Below are positions 48,388-56,939 of a DNA stretch of 64,000 nt, one piece after another. Numbering within the stretch: position 1 is the first letter of the stretch; every line of letters starts with the position of its first letter. A program made the position numbers and the translations under genes. Below the pieces are notes generated by a model. The model did not search any database. It was not told where the DNA came from and worked only from the letters and a program-made list of their open reading frames with translations. The DNA comes from Myxosarcina sp. GI1 (GTDB lineage Bacteria > Cyanobacteriota > Cyanobacteriia > Cyanobacteriales > Xenococcaceae): assembly GCF_000756305.1 (NCBI RefSeq), contig NZ_JRFE01000022.1, positions 62,001 through 126,000 on the forward strand. The letters are read 5' to 3'.

Positions 48388-49359
48388 TCATTCCAGTTTT
48401 TCCTTTACAGAAACAAACAAACTATCGATATTTTCTCGTTGGTTGATTAAAAAGATACTAACTAAAGTCAGACAAACCCCAATAGTTTGGATAAAGCTTA
48501 AAACCTCTCCTAACAGCAAATTGCCAAACAATAAAGCAAACACTGGTGTTAAAAAGGTTAAAGCACTCAGACTAGTTAAATTCCCCTTAGATGCCAGATA
48601 AAAGAATACTCCATAGGCGATCGCGCTCCCAAAAACCGTTGCATAGCCCAAAGCTAAGTAATCTGATACATCGAGATCATTCCATTGCCCAGATTCTTGC
48701 CAAAAAGACCAAACAAACAAAGGAATACCCCCTAAAATCATGTGCCAACCAGTAGCGACTACAGGATCGCTGTGTTTGCTTACGTAGGGAATCAAAATCG
48801 TACCCACCGCCATCGATAAAGCCGCCAGCAGCATCAACCACTCGCCGTTATCAAATAACCGCAAAATATCAAAATCGATCGGGGTAAAATCTCCCTGAAA
48901 GACGCTATAAATCAGGCGATCGCTAAATCCAATCGAACTAATACCAGATATACCAATAACTAAACCCAGCCAGCCCCACAAACCAATTACTTCCCCAAAC
49001 AGCCATCTCGATAAAATAGTTACCGCCAGAGGTTGCGAATCAATAGTAACAGAACCCAAACCAGCACCAGTTCTCGTCAATCCCTCGGCTAAAAAGCCTT
49101 GAAACATTGCCCCGTCTACTACAGCAAAAATAGCAATCCATAACCAGGCTTTAATTGTTTTAGGCTGGGGAAGTTTTAGCATCGCCGCCACAATTAACAC
49201 TAATACTCCCGCAGGTAACAAGCGCACTCCAGCTAAAAAAAACGGCGTAGTGTGGGGGATAACACCTTTCATGGCTACCATTGCCGTCCCCCAAAAGAAA
49301 AAGGGAGAAATTATTAGCAGGGATTTTAGTATAGGAGTATTATTTTGACTGGTTTGCAT
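48388..49359 (-). CDS. EamA/DMT-family transporter
   Basis: A 323-residue membrane protein with ten hydrophobic segments in two EamA halves, the first from SLLIISPFFFWGTAMVAMKGV and the second from LMLLAALSMAVGTILIPYVSK to LTPVFALLFGNLLLGEVLS. The AxxxxPxxxxL style repeats fit drug/metabolite exporters (RhaT/YdcZ class). The substrate is unknown. It converges with the pseudouridine synthase gene, with only five bases between the stops. Confidence 0.88.
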   Translation of the reverse strand: MQTSQNNTPILKSLLIISPFFFWGTAMVAMKGVIPHTTPFFLAGVRLLPAGVLVLIVAAMLKLPQPKTIKAWLWIAIFAVVDGAMFQGFLAEGLTRTGAGLGSVTIDSQPLAVTILSRWLFGEVIGLWGWLGLVIGISGISSIGFSDRLIYSVFQGDFTPIDFDILRLFDNGEWLMLLAALSMAVGTILIPYVSKHSDPVVATGWHMILGGIPLFVWSFWQESGQWNDLDVSDYLALGYATVFGSAIAYGVFFYLASKGNLTSLSALTFLTPVFALLFGNLLLGEVLSFIQTIGVCLTLVSIFLINQRENIDSLFVSVKEKLE

Positions 49360-49536
49360 GAAGTTGGATAAGATTTTGTGTAATATAAGTTTACATAATC
49401 TCGGTGCAATAGGCTGTACGGTAATACTTTTCGTTTGTCGATGATTGATTAATTTGGTAGGTAAAAAGCAGTTCCAAAAATTGTACTTGGCTTTAATTCT
49501 TATTTGCTCACCTACAAAGACGCGATCGCATAATTA

Positions 49537-50994
49537 TTATTGTTGAAAGAATTGTTTGCTTTTTTTATTGTCTAACCACCAAGCAATTAATAAAAAAGCT
49601 ATTCCCAGACTCAAGATAATTGCAGCGGTAAAAAAAGTATTTTGAAACCCTACCGCAAGAGCCGCCTTTGGTGCTTTAGTGACATCGGTTCTAGAATTGA
49701 GGTGAGCTTGAGAAATGACTATTGCATTAAATATTGCGCCAAGTAATGATACACCTGTAGTTTGACCAAGACTACGAGAAAGAGCTAAAAGCCCCGAAGC
49801 AGCACCAAATTTATTCCGCGATACTTCCCCCATAACCGCACTGTTGTTAGGCGACTGAAAAGCTCCCAAGCCAAAGCCAAATACCATCCCTCGAACCATA
49901 TAACCCAACTCTCCTGTTTCGGGACTGAGTCTGCTAAACAATAGACAGCCTGCCGCCATAAATATCAGTCCACCGAGACTAATAAATCTGGGAGTAAAGC
50001 GATCGGACAGCGTCCCAGCAAGCAATGCTCCAACTCCTCCTGCTAGAGAACCTGCGGCTAATAACAAACCTGCGGTCAATGTCGAGTAATTTAAAAAATC
50101 TTCTAGCAAAAAAGGTAAAACAAAAAAATTACCTGCAATGACAATAAATACCAACCACCCTGTCATTAAGCCGAGACTAAACTCTAAGTTACGAAACAGG
50201 CGCAGTTCTAACATCGGTTGTTTGTCGCGAGCTTCGATCGCCAAAAAGATTAAAAAACCCAAAACCGCACTAACCAGTAAAATATGAACGATCGGGCGAT
50301 CGAACCCCTGACGTTGTCCAAAAGACATGGCAACCGTAAAACAGATCAAACAAACAGCTAAAACGATCGCGCCTATAGCATCAAACTGTTCTGAGCGATC
50401 GTGAACTTTCAGCTTCGGTACGAATCGCATTACCACTATGGCTGCCACAATTCCTATAGGTACGTTAACTAGAAAAATTGCTCGCCAATCTAACAAACCG
50501 ACTAACACACCGCCAATTGAAGGACCAACCCCTATACCAGTAGCCACGATCGCCCCTAAAATACCTAGAGCGCGACCTCTTTCAGAATCGGGAAATACCT
50601 CGGTTACGATCGCCGTTCCCAACCCCGAAATAAACACCGCTCCCAAACCTTGAAAAACTCGAAAAAAAATCAACCACTCGATCGATTGAGATAGTCCGCA
50701 CAGTAAAGAGCCAATGGTAAAAACAGCCAAACCAACCAAATATAGGCGTTTTCTGCCAAAAATATCTCCCAGTCGCGCCCCACTTAAAACAAAAGAAGTT
50801 AGCACGATGGTATAGCCAACCACAACTCCCTGAACCGTTGTAAAATCGGTGTCAAACACGCGTACTAAGGTAGGCATTGCAATATAAACAATACTGGTGT
50901 CGAGGCTAAACATCAGAACGCCAAGACCAATCCCCAAAATAGTCCACCATTTGTTGGTTGAAGAGCGCAAACCAGACTTAGAGGTATCGATCAT
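49537..50994 (-). CDS. MFS multidrug exporter, DHA2 (14-helix) type
   Basis: A 485-residue protein with about 14 membrane segments. Motif A, GARLGDIFGRKRLY, is near residues 57-70. Motif C of exporters, GPSIGGVLVGLLDWRAIFLVNVPIG, is near 155-180. The substrate is unknown; relatives export drugs, dyes or metabolites with protons. The promoter region (50995-51183) holds two copies of TATACAAAAC 30 bases apart, a possible operator. A TetR-type regulator is not seen next to it. Confidence 0.9.
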   Translation of the reverse strand: MIDTSKSGLRSSTNKWWTILGIGLGVLMFSLDTSIVYIAMPTLVRVFDTDFTTVQGVVVGYTIVLTSFVLSGARLGDIFGRKRLYLVGLAVFTIGSLLCGLSQSIEWLIFFRVFQGLGAVFISGLGTAIVTEVFPDSERGRALGILGAIVATGIGVGPSIGGVLVGLLDWRAIFLVNVPIGIVAAIVVMRFVPKLKVHDRSEQFDAIGAIVLAVCLICFTVAMSFGQRQGFDRPIVHILLVSAVLGFLIFLAIEARDKQPMLELRLFRNLEFSLGLMTGWLVFIVIAGNFFVLPFLLEDFLNYSTLTAGLLLAAGSLAGGVGALLAGTLSDRFTPRFISLGGLIFMAAGCLLFSRLSPETGELGYMVRGMVFGFGLGAFQSPNNSAVMGEVSRNKFGAASGLLALSRSLGQTTGVSLLGAIFNAIVISQAHLNSRTDVTKAPKAALAVGFQNTFFTAAIILSLGIAFLLIAWWLDNKKSKQFFQQ

Positions 50995-51052
50995 AAAAGT
51001 AAAATAAAGTGCAATATATCTATTGCCGAAGTGAAGATAGTTTAAACTACAC

Positions 51053-51092
51053 TATACAAAACAAAATATAGAATATGCACCATATACAAAAC
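51053..51092. promoter_or_regulatory. Direct repeats TATACAAAAC before the MFS exporter gene
   Basis: TATACAAAAC occurs at 51053-51062 and 51083-51092, exactly 30 bases apart (about three helical turns), in the spacer between two divergent genes. Confidence 0.4.
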
Positions 51093-51183
51093 GATCGCCT
51101 GTCGATAATCAAACTAATTTTTCCGATCGCAGAGAGTCAAAATCGATAGTATATTATATTGGGATTGTGATTGGTAAATCTTT

Positions 51184-51939
51184 GTGACCAAAGTATTAAC
51201 TTGGTGGGAATTGTTTCAAGCTACTAGTCGAGAAATCGTCAGAAATAAGAGCCGTATTGAAAAATTTGCGTTCCAGCAACGGCAAAACAGCTTTTGGTTA
51301 TGTGGTCTGGTGGCGATCGCTTCAATCTGGTTGTGGAACTGGAAACTACTTTTGGCTACAGTAGCAGGAATCTGTTGTATGCTGCTGGCATTTTGGATGC
51401 AAAATCACTGTTGGCAGCAATACTGGACAAAATGGCGGCGTTTTTTAACGGGTTTTAATCGTAAGTTAGTTGTAGCTGTTGGCAGCGGTAGTATTGGAGC
51501 TTTTGGTACTTATTTAGCAGCCTGCATTTGGGCAGACGCAGAAAACCACTGGCTAGCAGTAGGTTCTATTTTACAGGGATGTAGTAGTCTAATCGCTTTG
51601 TTGTTGTTAGTTTGGGCTATGGTTCGGAGACAAAAACCATATATAGAAAGTAAATTAGAAAAACTACAGGGCGATCTTACTCATAGCGATTCTTTAAAAC
51701 GTTTAATTGCCATTCGACAGTTGACTCGGATGCTACAAAGTAAGCATTTACCTTGCGAATACTCTCGGCAGTGTAGCGAATATTTTGGTTTGATGTTAGG
51801 TCAACCACAAGTGCCAGTAGTACGCCAAGCTTTAATTGATAGCTTAGAACAGTTAAAAATTCAAAATATTTCACAGGAGTCGAAAACGCTACAGCTACCG
51901 CTTCGTCTTTTCAAACAATACACCAAGCAACTTATGTAA
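51184..51939 (+). CDS. Cyanobacterial armadillo-type membrane protein
   Basis: A 251-residue protein starting with GTG. The N-terminus TKVLTWWELFQATSREIVRN is followed by two close membrane segments (FWLCGLVAIASIWLWNWKLLLATVAGICCMLLAFWM) and a second pair (GSGSIGAFGTYLAACIWADAENHWLAVGSILQGCSSLIALLLLVWAM). The last 90 residues are helical and repeat-like (SLKRLIAIRQLTRML, then VPVVRQALIDSLEQLK), the part usually labelled armadillo-type fold in cyanobacterial homologues. Its function is unknown. It is divergent from the MFS gene. Confidence 0.75.
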   Translation: MTKVLTWWELFQATSREIVRNKSRIEKFAFQQRQNSFWLCGLVAIASIWLWNWKLLLATVAGICCMLLAFWMQNHCWQQYWTKWRRFLTGFNRKLVVAVGSGSIGAFGTYLAACIWADAENHWLAVGSILQGCSSLIALLLLVWAMVRRQKPYIESKLEKLQGDLTHSDSLKRLIAIRQLTRMLQSKHLPCEYSRQCSEYFGLMLGQPQVPVVRQALIDSLEQLKIQNISQESKTLQLPLRLFKQYTKQLM

Positions 51940-52242
51940 GGGGCGATCGCGATTAAACCGCATCTAGTTTAATACCAATTCTCTAAATGTTTTTCACCTT
52001 TCCCTCTTTCTTAGTCAACTTAGGAAATTAATTTAAGTTAGCTACGCTCGCTGTAACTTTCTTGTTGTCAAACAACCAGGTTAACAATACGAACAATATT
52101 AATTTTGTTTTCTTAAAACCCTAGAGAAAAATACTTAATTCAACATTTTTTTGGCATTTTCTTCGAATAAACCACCTTTGTAGACTAAAATTTTAGGGAA
52201 AATATTTAAAAAAATAAAGTTTTATTAAAGAGGAAGTTAAAT
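51940..52242. other. glgA upstream region
   Basis: No gene is seen. Small dyads are present: GTTGT-caa-ACAAC near 52063, and CCCTA near 52120 with TAGGG near 52192. An AAAGAGGAAG ribosome-binding site lies eight bases before glgA. Confidence 0.5.
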
Positions 52243-53718
52243 ATGTACGTCGTACAGATTGCTTCTGAATGCGCTCCCGTAATTAAAGCAGGCGGTTTAG
52301 GAGATGTAGTTTTTGGTCTGAGTAGAGAATTAGAAAACCAAGGACATTGTGTCGAGCTAATTTTACCCATGTATGACTGTATGAGATACGACCATATTTG
52401 GGGACTTCACGATGCCTATCGCGATCTATTCGTACCTTGGTATGGTGGAGAAATTCACTGTTCGGTATTTTGCGGTTGGGTTCATGGCAGGCTGTGTTTC
52501 TTTATTCAACCCCATAGTGACGATCGCTTTTTCGATCGCGGTTACTACTACGGCGGATATGACGATCCGATGCGCTTTGCTTTTTTTAGCAAGGCAGCTT
52601 TGGAATTTTTGCTCAAAAGCAATAAGCGACCAGATATTATTCACTGTCATGATTGGCAGACTGGTTTGATTCCAGTGATGCTATACGAAATGTATCAGTA
52701 TTATGGCATGGAACGACAGCGGGTTTGCTATACCATTCACAACTTCAGACATCAGGGTGTGGCAGGAGTCGAAATTTTGCACGCTACGGGCTTAAATCGC
52801 GAGTCGTATTACTTTCACTACGACCGCTTGCAAGATAATTTTAATCCCTTTGCCGTCAACTTTATGAAAGGCGGGGTAGTGTACTCCAACTTTATCAATA
52901 CCGTTTCGCCTCACCACGCTTGGGAGGCACGTTTTACCGATGTTGGCTATGGTTTGGGACATACTTTAGAAATTCATCAAGATAGATTTTCTGGTATTCT
53001 TAACGGTATAGATTACAACAGTTGGAATCCCGAAGCCGATAGCCTCATTCCTCACGCCTACAGTGCCGACGATTTTTCGGGAAAAGCCAAAGATAAACAA
53101 GCTTTGCGAGATGCTCTACTACTGCAAAATTCCTCTAAGCCAATAGTTGCTTTTATCGGTCGTTTGGACGATCAAAAAGGCGTACATCTGGTGCATCATG
53201 CTATATATTATGCTCTCGGACGCGAAGCGCAATTTGTTTTATTGGGTTCGGGAACTTCGGTAGATATTAACAATTGGTTTTTACATGAAAAACGTTTTCT
53301 TAACGATAATCCCGACGCTCATTTAGAAATTGGTTTTAATGAAGAGCTAGCACATCTAATTTATGCTGGTGCAGATATGATGGTGGTTCCGAGTAAATTT
53401 GAACCTTGTGGACTGACTCAATTAATTAGCTTAAAATACGGCACTATTCCTATCGTTCGGGGAGTAGGCGGTTTACTGAGTACGGTTTTTGATCGCGATT
53501 ACGATTTAAACCACGCACCTGAAAAACGCAACGGCTATGTTTTTTATCAAACCGACTACAACGCTTTAGAATCAGCTATGGAAAGAGCGATCGGTTTGTA
53601 CTACGGATATCCTAAAGAATTTGAAAAACTAATGCAACAAGGTATGGAATACGATTATTCTTGGCAACATTCTGTCAAACAATATGAGAATGCTTACGAT
53701 TTTATTCGTTATAAGTAG
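52243..53718 (+). CDS. glgA: Glycogen synthase (GT5)
   Basis: The enzyme adds glucose from ADP-glucose to alpha-1,4-glucan. The 491-residue protein has the donor loop VIKAGGLGDVV (residues 14-24), where most enzymes have K-V-G-G. It continues with IHCHDWQTGLIPVM, NPFAVNFMKGGVVYSNFINTVSP, GILNGIDYNSWNP, and the C-domain motif SKFEPCGLTQLI. Cyanobacteria usually have two forms; the K-A-G-G variant and the sequence DHIWGLHDAYRDLFVPWYGGEIHC match the second (GlgA2-like) form. It stands alone, without other glg genes nearby. Confidence 0.93.
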   Translation: MYVVQIASECAPVIKAGGLGDVVFGLSRELENQGHCVELILPMYDCMRYDHIWGLHDAYRDLFVPWYGGEIHCSVFCGWVHGRLCFFIQPHSDDRFFDRGYYYGGYDDPMRFAFFSKAALEFLLKSNKRPDIIHCHDWQTGLIPVMLYEMYQYYGMERQRVCYTIHNFRHQGVAGVEILHATGLNRESYYFHYDRLQDNFNPFAVNFMKGGVVYSNFINTVSPHHAWEARFTDVGYGLGHTLEIHQDRFSGILNGIDYNSWNPEADSLIPHAYSADDFSGKAKDKQALRDALLLQNSSKPIVAFIGRLDDQKGVHLVHHAIYYALGREAQFVLLGSGTSVDINNWFLHEKRFLNDNPDAHLEIGFNEELAHLIYAGADMMVVPSKFEPCGLTQLISLKYGTIPIVRGVGGLLSTVFDRDYDLNHAPEKRNGYVFYQTDYNALESAMERAIGLYYGYPKEFEKLMQQGMEYDYSWQHSVKQYENAYDFIRYK

Positions 53719-53852
53719 TGAAAAAAAGTAGAAAGTTATTTTAGACCCTAGACTTGAAGCTTTAGAAGTTGCATGGTAAAAGGTGAAAGGGTAAGGAAAA
53801 AAAACGATCTAGTTAGAGACTTCCTTTCTTTTTTACCTTTACCCCTTTTCTG

Positions 53853-54950
53853 CTACTCGCTATTAGTCTCTGTCAACTGCCGTACGTCGAGTTCAAATTT
53901 AAGTGCGATCGCATCAATAATTGCCTGTTCTTCTGGAGTAATTTCACCGTTGGTGCGAGCGATCGCATAGCATCTGCTCAATACTACAGGAGCAAAGTCG
54001 GGAGCAAGTTTGGCAAGCAAAGACTCAAAAGGTTCGATATTTTGTATATTCGTTGCCATTTCTTGAATTGCAGGAGTAATAGTTTCGCTAATTTCAGGAA
54101 GATTCGACCAAGAGCGATCTGGATATGTAGTTCTTACCATGTGAGCCAAAATACCATCCATAATTTGTGACTGCGCGATCGCTGAATTCCAGTCGGCGCT
54201 AGTTTGCTCTTCCCAGGCTTTAGTCGTTCCTTTATCACCAAAAGGCTGATACTTACCTTCGTAAAAGCGACAGGCGGTTCTACCTAAAACATAGAGCAAT
54301 GCTGCATCGCTAGAAGCTCCCACAACCGCACCAATTCCTGGAATAATTTCTACCAAACTCAAACCAGTTTTTAAAAAATTACCACCCAAAGATAAGCCAA
54401 AAATTGCTAGAACTTCACCTCTTCTAGCGGGTTCGTCGAGATCCAAACCGTAAGCTGCAGCAATCTCATAGACCATCTTTGATTGCAGTTTAGTAGTGGC
54501 AATTAATTCTACACCGAGTAAAATTGCAGCTACGGGCGGAATAATATTAGTTATTAGTCCCAATCGTCCTGCTTGCCAGGTTTTTTCTACGATTAAACGA
54601 TGGGCAATTTGGCTGGGTGTTTCTTGCGGATATCGAGTTTTTAAACTATCGACTGTAGCTTTTACTTCTTTAGTATCTACCTTGCCCAGCAAAGTCATCA
54701 GCCAGTCCAAACCAAAGGTGCGATCGATTCCTTTGAGCAAAGGATTGTCTGCTATTGCCTGTAAGGTTTTTCCTGTCTGGTCGGTAGCGTGTTCTAAAAG
54801 CTTTTGAGACTCTATCGCTGCCTGTTCGGTAAGATTGCCGATAGAACCAGCCACTTCCATAGTTGCTTCAACCAAACTCCAGGTATTTTCAATTACTTGT
54901 TCGAGAGGGTTTTTTTCTCTATCAACTGGTGATGTTTCTTTGTCTGTCAT
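53853..54950 (-). CDS. DUF697/EcsC-like protein with C-terminal TerB-like domain
   Basis: A 365-residue protein. The N-terminal 90 residues are helical and rich in Glu and Gln. The middle (about 110-240) has hydrophobic segments LITNIIPPVAAILLGVELIAT and GGNFLKTGLSLVEIIPGIGAVVGASSDAALLYVLG, which fit the DUF697 or EcsC group of membrane-associated proteins. The last 50 residues, SRCYAIARTNGEITPEEQAIIDAIALKFEL, look like a TerB/DjlA-type helical domain that often binds divalent cations. Its role is not known. The gene has a single-gene layout. Confidence 0.55.
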   Translation of the reverse strand: MTDKETSPVDREKNPLEQVIENTWSLVEATMEVAGSIGNLTEQAAIESQKLLEHATDQTGKTLQAIADNPLLKGIDRTFGLDWLMTLLGKVDTKEVKATVDSLKTRYPQETPSQIAHRLIVEKTWQAGRLGLITNIIPPVAAILLGVELIATTKLQSKMVYEIAAAYGLDLDEPARRGEVLAIFGLSLGGNFLKTGLSLVEIIPGIGAVVGASSDAALLYVLGRTACRFYEGKYQPFGDKGTTKAWEEQTSADWNSAIAQSQIMDGILAHMVRTTYPDRSWSNLPEISETITPAIQEMATNIQNIEPFESLLAKLAPDFAPVVLSRCYAIARTNGEITPEEQAIIDAIALKFELDVRQLTETNSE

Positions 54951-54988
54951 CTATCGCTCCTCAGCCAAAATGTTTTATAAGCAAAACA

Positions 54989-55013
54989 ATAAGGTGAGCT
55001 TAGCCCACCTTAT
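54989..55013 (-). terminator. Terminator-like stem after the small secreted protein gene
   Basis: ATAAGGTG (54989-54996) pairs with CACCTTAT (55006-55013), with an inner GC-tta-GC. On the minus strand TGTTTTGC follows. It is 114 bases past the stop at 55127. Confidence 0.6.
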
Positions 55014-55126
55014 CTTACAATACACAGATTTTATTAGTTGCGTTAGATGCAATTAAAAACGCGATCGCTTTTTTTATTTATTATCGGCGTTTAATTTTTA
55101 CTATTGTACTTATCTGTTACTCAATC

Positions 55127-55471
55127 TTACTTAGTCAAATTTTGTAAAAAGTTATTTGCTTTATCTTCTACGCTTTCAGCACCAGTTTCCCCAGGTTGCA
55201 CCATTTCTTCAGTATCGGCAGCACCCTGTACTTCGTTCGTACCTTCTTTTGCTTTCTGCATAGTTTCTTCCATGTTACGAGGATTTGATTTTGCAACATC
55301 GTCAGTTTCTTTCTGAATCGAGTTTAAATTAGCCTCTCCTTTTCTCGGATTACTATCTGCTGCAGCTTGGGCAGGCAAAACGCTAGAAAATACCAGTAAA
55401 CCACAAATAAATGCAGTTACTATAAAACGTACTGATGTTTGAAAAATTTTTTTTAATCCAGTCAATTTCAT
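55127..55471 (-). CDS. Small secreted hydrophilic protein
   Basis: A 114-residue protein with a signal peptide (residues 1-37, core FIVTAFICGLLVFSSVLPAQA) followed by a charged, disorder-like mature region with a loosely repeated unit SNPRKGEANL and SNPRNMEETM. The C-terminus is VEDKANNFLQNLTK. Similar small exported proteins in cyanobacteria are often induced by cold or light stress, but I cannot assign it. It is divergent from nblA. Confidence 0.55.
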   Translation of the reverse strand: MKLTGLKKIFQTSVRFIVTAFICGLLVFSSVLPAQAAADSNPRKGEANLNSIQKETDDVAKSNPRNMEETMQKAKEGTNEVQGAADTEEMVQPGETGAESVEDKANNFLQNLTK

Positions 55472-55892
55472 TTTTTTGACCTCAGTTATATTTCGATTAC
55501 AAACTTAATCTTAGCAATCTTAAAATACCACGACATCTTTCTTATGAACTAAATCGTTCGCTTGTATTTTATGGATTTACGGTGCCATGCAGCTAGTTTT
55601 TCCGCTTATATCGTAGATTATAGTCAGTCATTTTCTATTGTTAAATAATATAAACCTTTTTACACAAACCTACTTCATCCAACCTCGGCTATAGTGTTGT
55701 CCTTTTAATACGGTTGTCAAACTGTAGATAAAGTGCTTTTTTACAAGGCTTTGTAAAATAAATTTACAATTATCTTCCCTATGATAGAAGTTTTTATTTA
55801 GATTCCAAAGTTATCTTAGGCATAGTTCCGAAATTCCTCGTGAACTACTATAGCTAGATAATTTCAGCTATTGAGAGCGTGGAGAAAAACCT
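55472..55892. other. Divergent region before nblA
   Basis: No gene is seen. It holds the nblA leader with the TTTACA-type dyads described at 55739-55768, and the promoter of the small secreted protein gene on the other strand. A GGAG lies nine bases before the nblA ATG. Confidence 0.5.
55739..55768 (+). promoter_or_regulatory. Overlapping dyads with TTTACA half-sites before nblA
   Basis: TTTTACAAGG (55739-55748) and CTTTGTAAAA (55749-55758) form a 20-base dyad with one mismatch pair. TGTAAA (55752-55757) and TTTACA (55763-55768) form a second, overlapping dyad. The two TTTACA copies are 22-23 bases apart, about two helical turns. Confidence 0.5.
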
Positions 55893-56093
55893 ATGGACAA
55901 CAACTTTTTGAACCTAAAACAAAGTACCGAGCTAAGTTTGGAACAACAGTTTCAAATGAAAATATTCGAGCAGTCTACGCAGCTCATGTCTCACGAACAG
56001 GCTCTGTCTTTATTGATGGAAGCTTCCAAGTTATTAATGGTCAAAGATAATATTATCAGAGAGTTAATGAAGCAAAACTTATCTAGCTACTAG
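55893..56093 (+). CDS. nblA: NblA-family phycobilisome degradation protein
   Basis: NblA proteins bind phycobiliproteins and the ClpC chaperone and trigger phycobilisome breakdown during nutrient starvation. The 66-residue protein matches the family: LSLEQQFQMKIFEQ, MSHEQALSLLMEA, and VKDNIIRELMKQ, in two long helices. In cyanobacteria nblA genes are usually induced by nitrogen loss through NtcA or by other starvation regulators. A cluster of TTTACA dyads lies 125-154 bases upstream, but no exact GTA-N8-TAC NtcA site was found. Confidence 0.88.
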   Translation: MDNNFLNLKQSTELSLEQQFQMKIFEQSTQLMSHEQALSLLMEASKLLMVKDNIIRELMKQNLSSY

Positions 56094-56266
56094 CTGAAAA
56101 TTTTGCTTTTGACAGATCAAATAGCAAACTACGAACTGCTACCACATCAGAAAGATATTTTTCTGTCAGACCTACAACTAATTAACGATGACAAGTGTAT
56201 CGGTTATCGACAATAATGATTATGGTTTAGTATGACACGAAAAAAATATTAAAGAACAATTTTGGT

Positions 56267-56533
56267 ATGAATAATCACGACAACGAAAAAACCAGATCTA
56301 CAGCCAATGAAGGCGATATTATAGATCCTTCTAAATCAAAAGAAGAAAAATCAGAGCAAAAGGCAGTAGATACCTGGGATATTGCAGGTAAAGTCGAAAC
56401 TCCTGCCTACTTTGAAGTCGAAGGCGAAGATGGAGAAAAAGAAGAATTGCATCATGTTAAAGATGCACAGGAAATTTCTGATGTAATTCGCCAAGCTAGA
56501 ACCGACGAAGATGGTGAGCGTCAGTGGCGATAA
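56267..56533 (+). CDS. Small acidic hydrophilic protein
   Basis: An 88-residue protein, not recognised by family. It is rich in Asp, Glu and Lys with no cysteine and no membrane segment. The first 35 residues are disorder-like (KTRSTANEGDIIDPSKSKEEK), while VDTWDIAGKVETPAYFEVEGEDG and the end ISDVIRQARTDEDGERQ look more ordered. It is probably cytoplasmic. It lies 173 bases after nblA and has its own terminator. Confidence 0.55.
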   Translation: MNNHDNEKTRSTANEGDIIDPSKSKEEKSEQKAVDTWDIAGKVETPAYFEVEGEDGEKEELHHVKDAQEISDVIRQARTDEDGERQWR

Positions 56534-56939
56534 ACCTAAATAACTATTAACAAGCTCCGCTACTGTTATTAAAGCCTCCAGAGACTTAAGATATATAGTC
56601 TTGGGGGCTTTGTTCTTTTCAGATTAAGGTTTTTGCCTAGATTGTTGATGTTTGTAGACCTATAAAAATGTATTACTTGCAAACAAAAACTGTGGTACTT
56701 TTTGTTTCGGCATTAGTAAGTTGTTATGTTTCACAACTATTGTTAGCTAATTCGTAATACATTCAGCAAGAGAAAACATTTTAGATTGAAAAAAACCGCA
56801 GGTTAAAATTAATTTACAGTTTGATTTCGCCAAAAGATTTATTTCTTCAGAAAGATTACTTTTACTGTAAATATAAGTAAGCTTTTTTTAGCTCGAACTG
56901 TAATTATTAATTTCATTCAACCAACCAACACAAACACCC
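56534..56939. other. Region before the second GT4 gene
   Basis: No gene is seen. It begins with the terminator at 56571 and then contains a perfect hairpin, AAACAAAAA (56681-56689) with TTTTTGTTT (56699-56707) and a 9-base loop. No clear ribosome-binding site precedes the GT4 start. Confidence 0.5.
56571..56621 (+). terminator. Terminator after the small acidic protein gene
   Basis: AAAGCCTCCAGAGACT (56571-56586) pairs with AGTCTTGGGGGCTTT (56597-56611), followed by GTTCTTTTC. Confidence 0.8.

Noticed and set aside
53773-53970. 65-codon plus-strand frame after glgA
   Set aside because: It overlaps the 3' end of the DUF697-like gene and includes low-complexity relic sequence of the kind also seen near 8560 and 18005.
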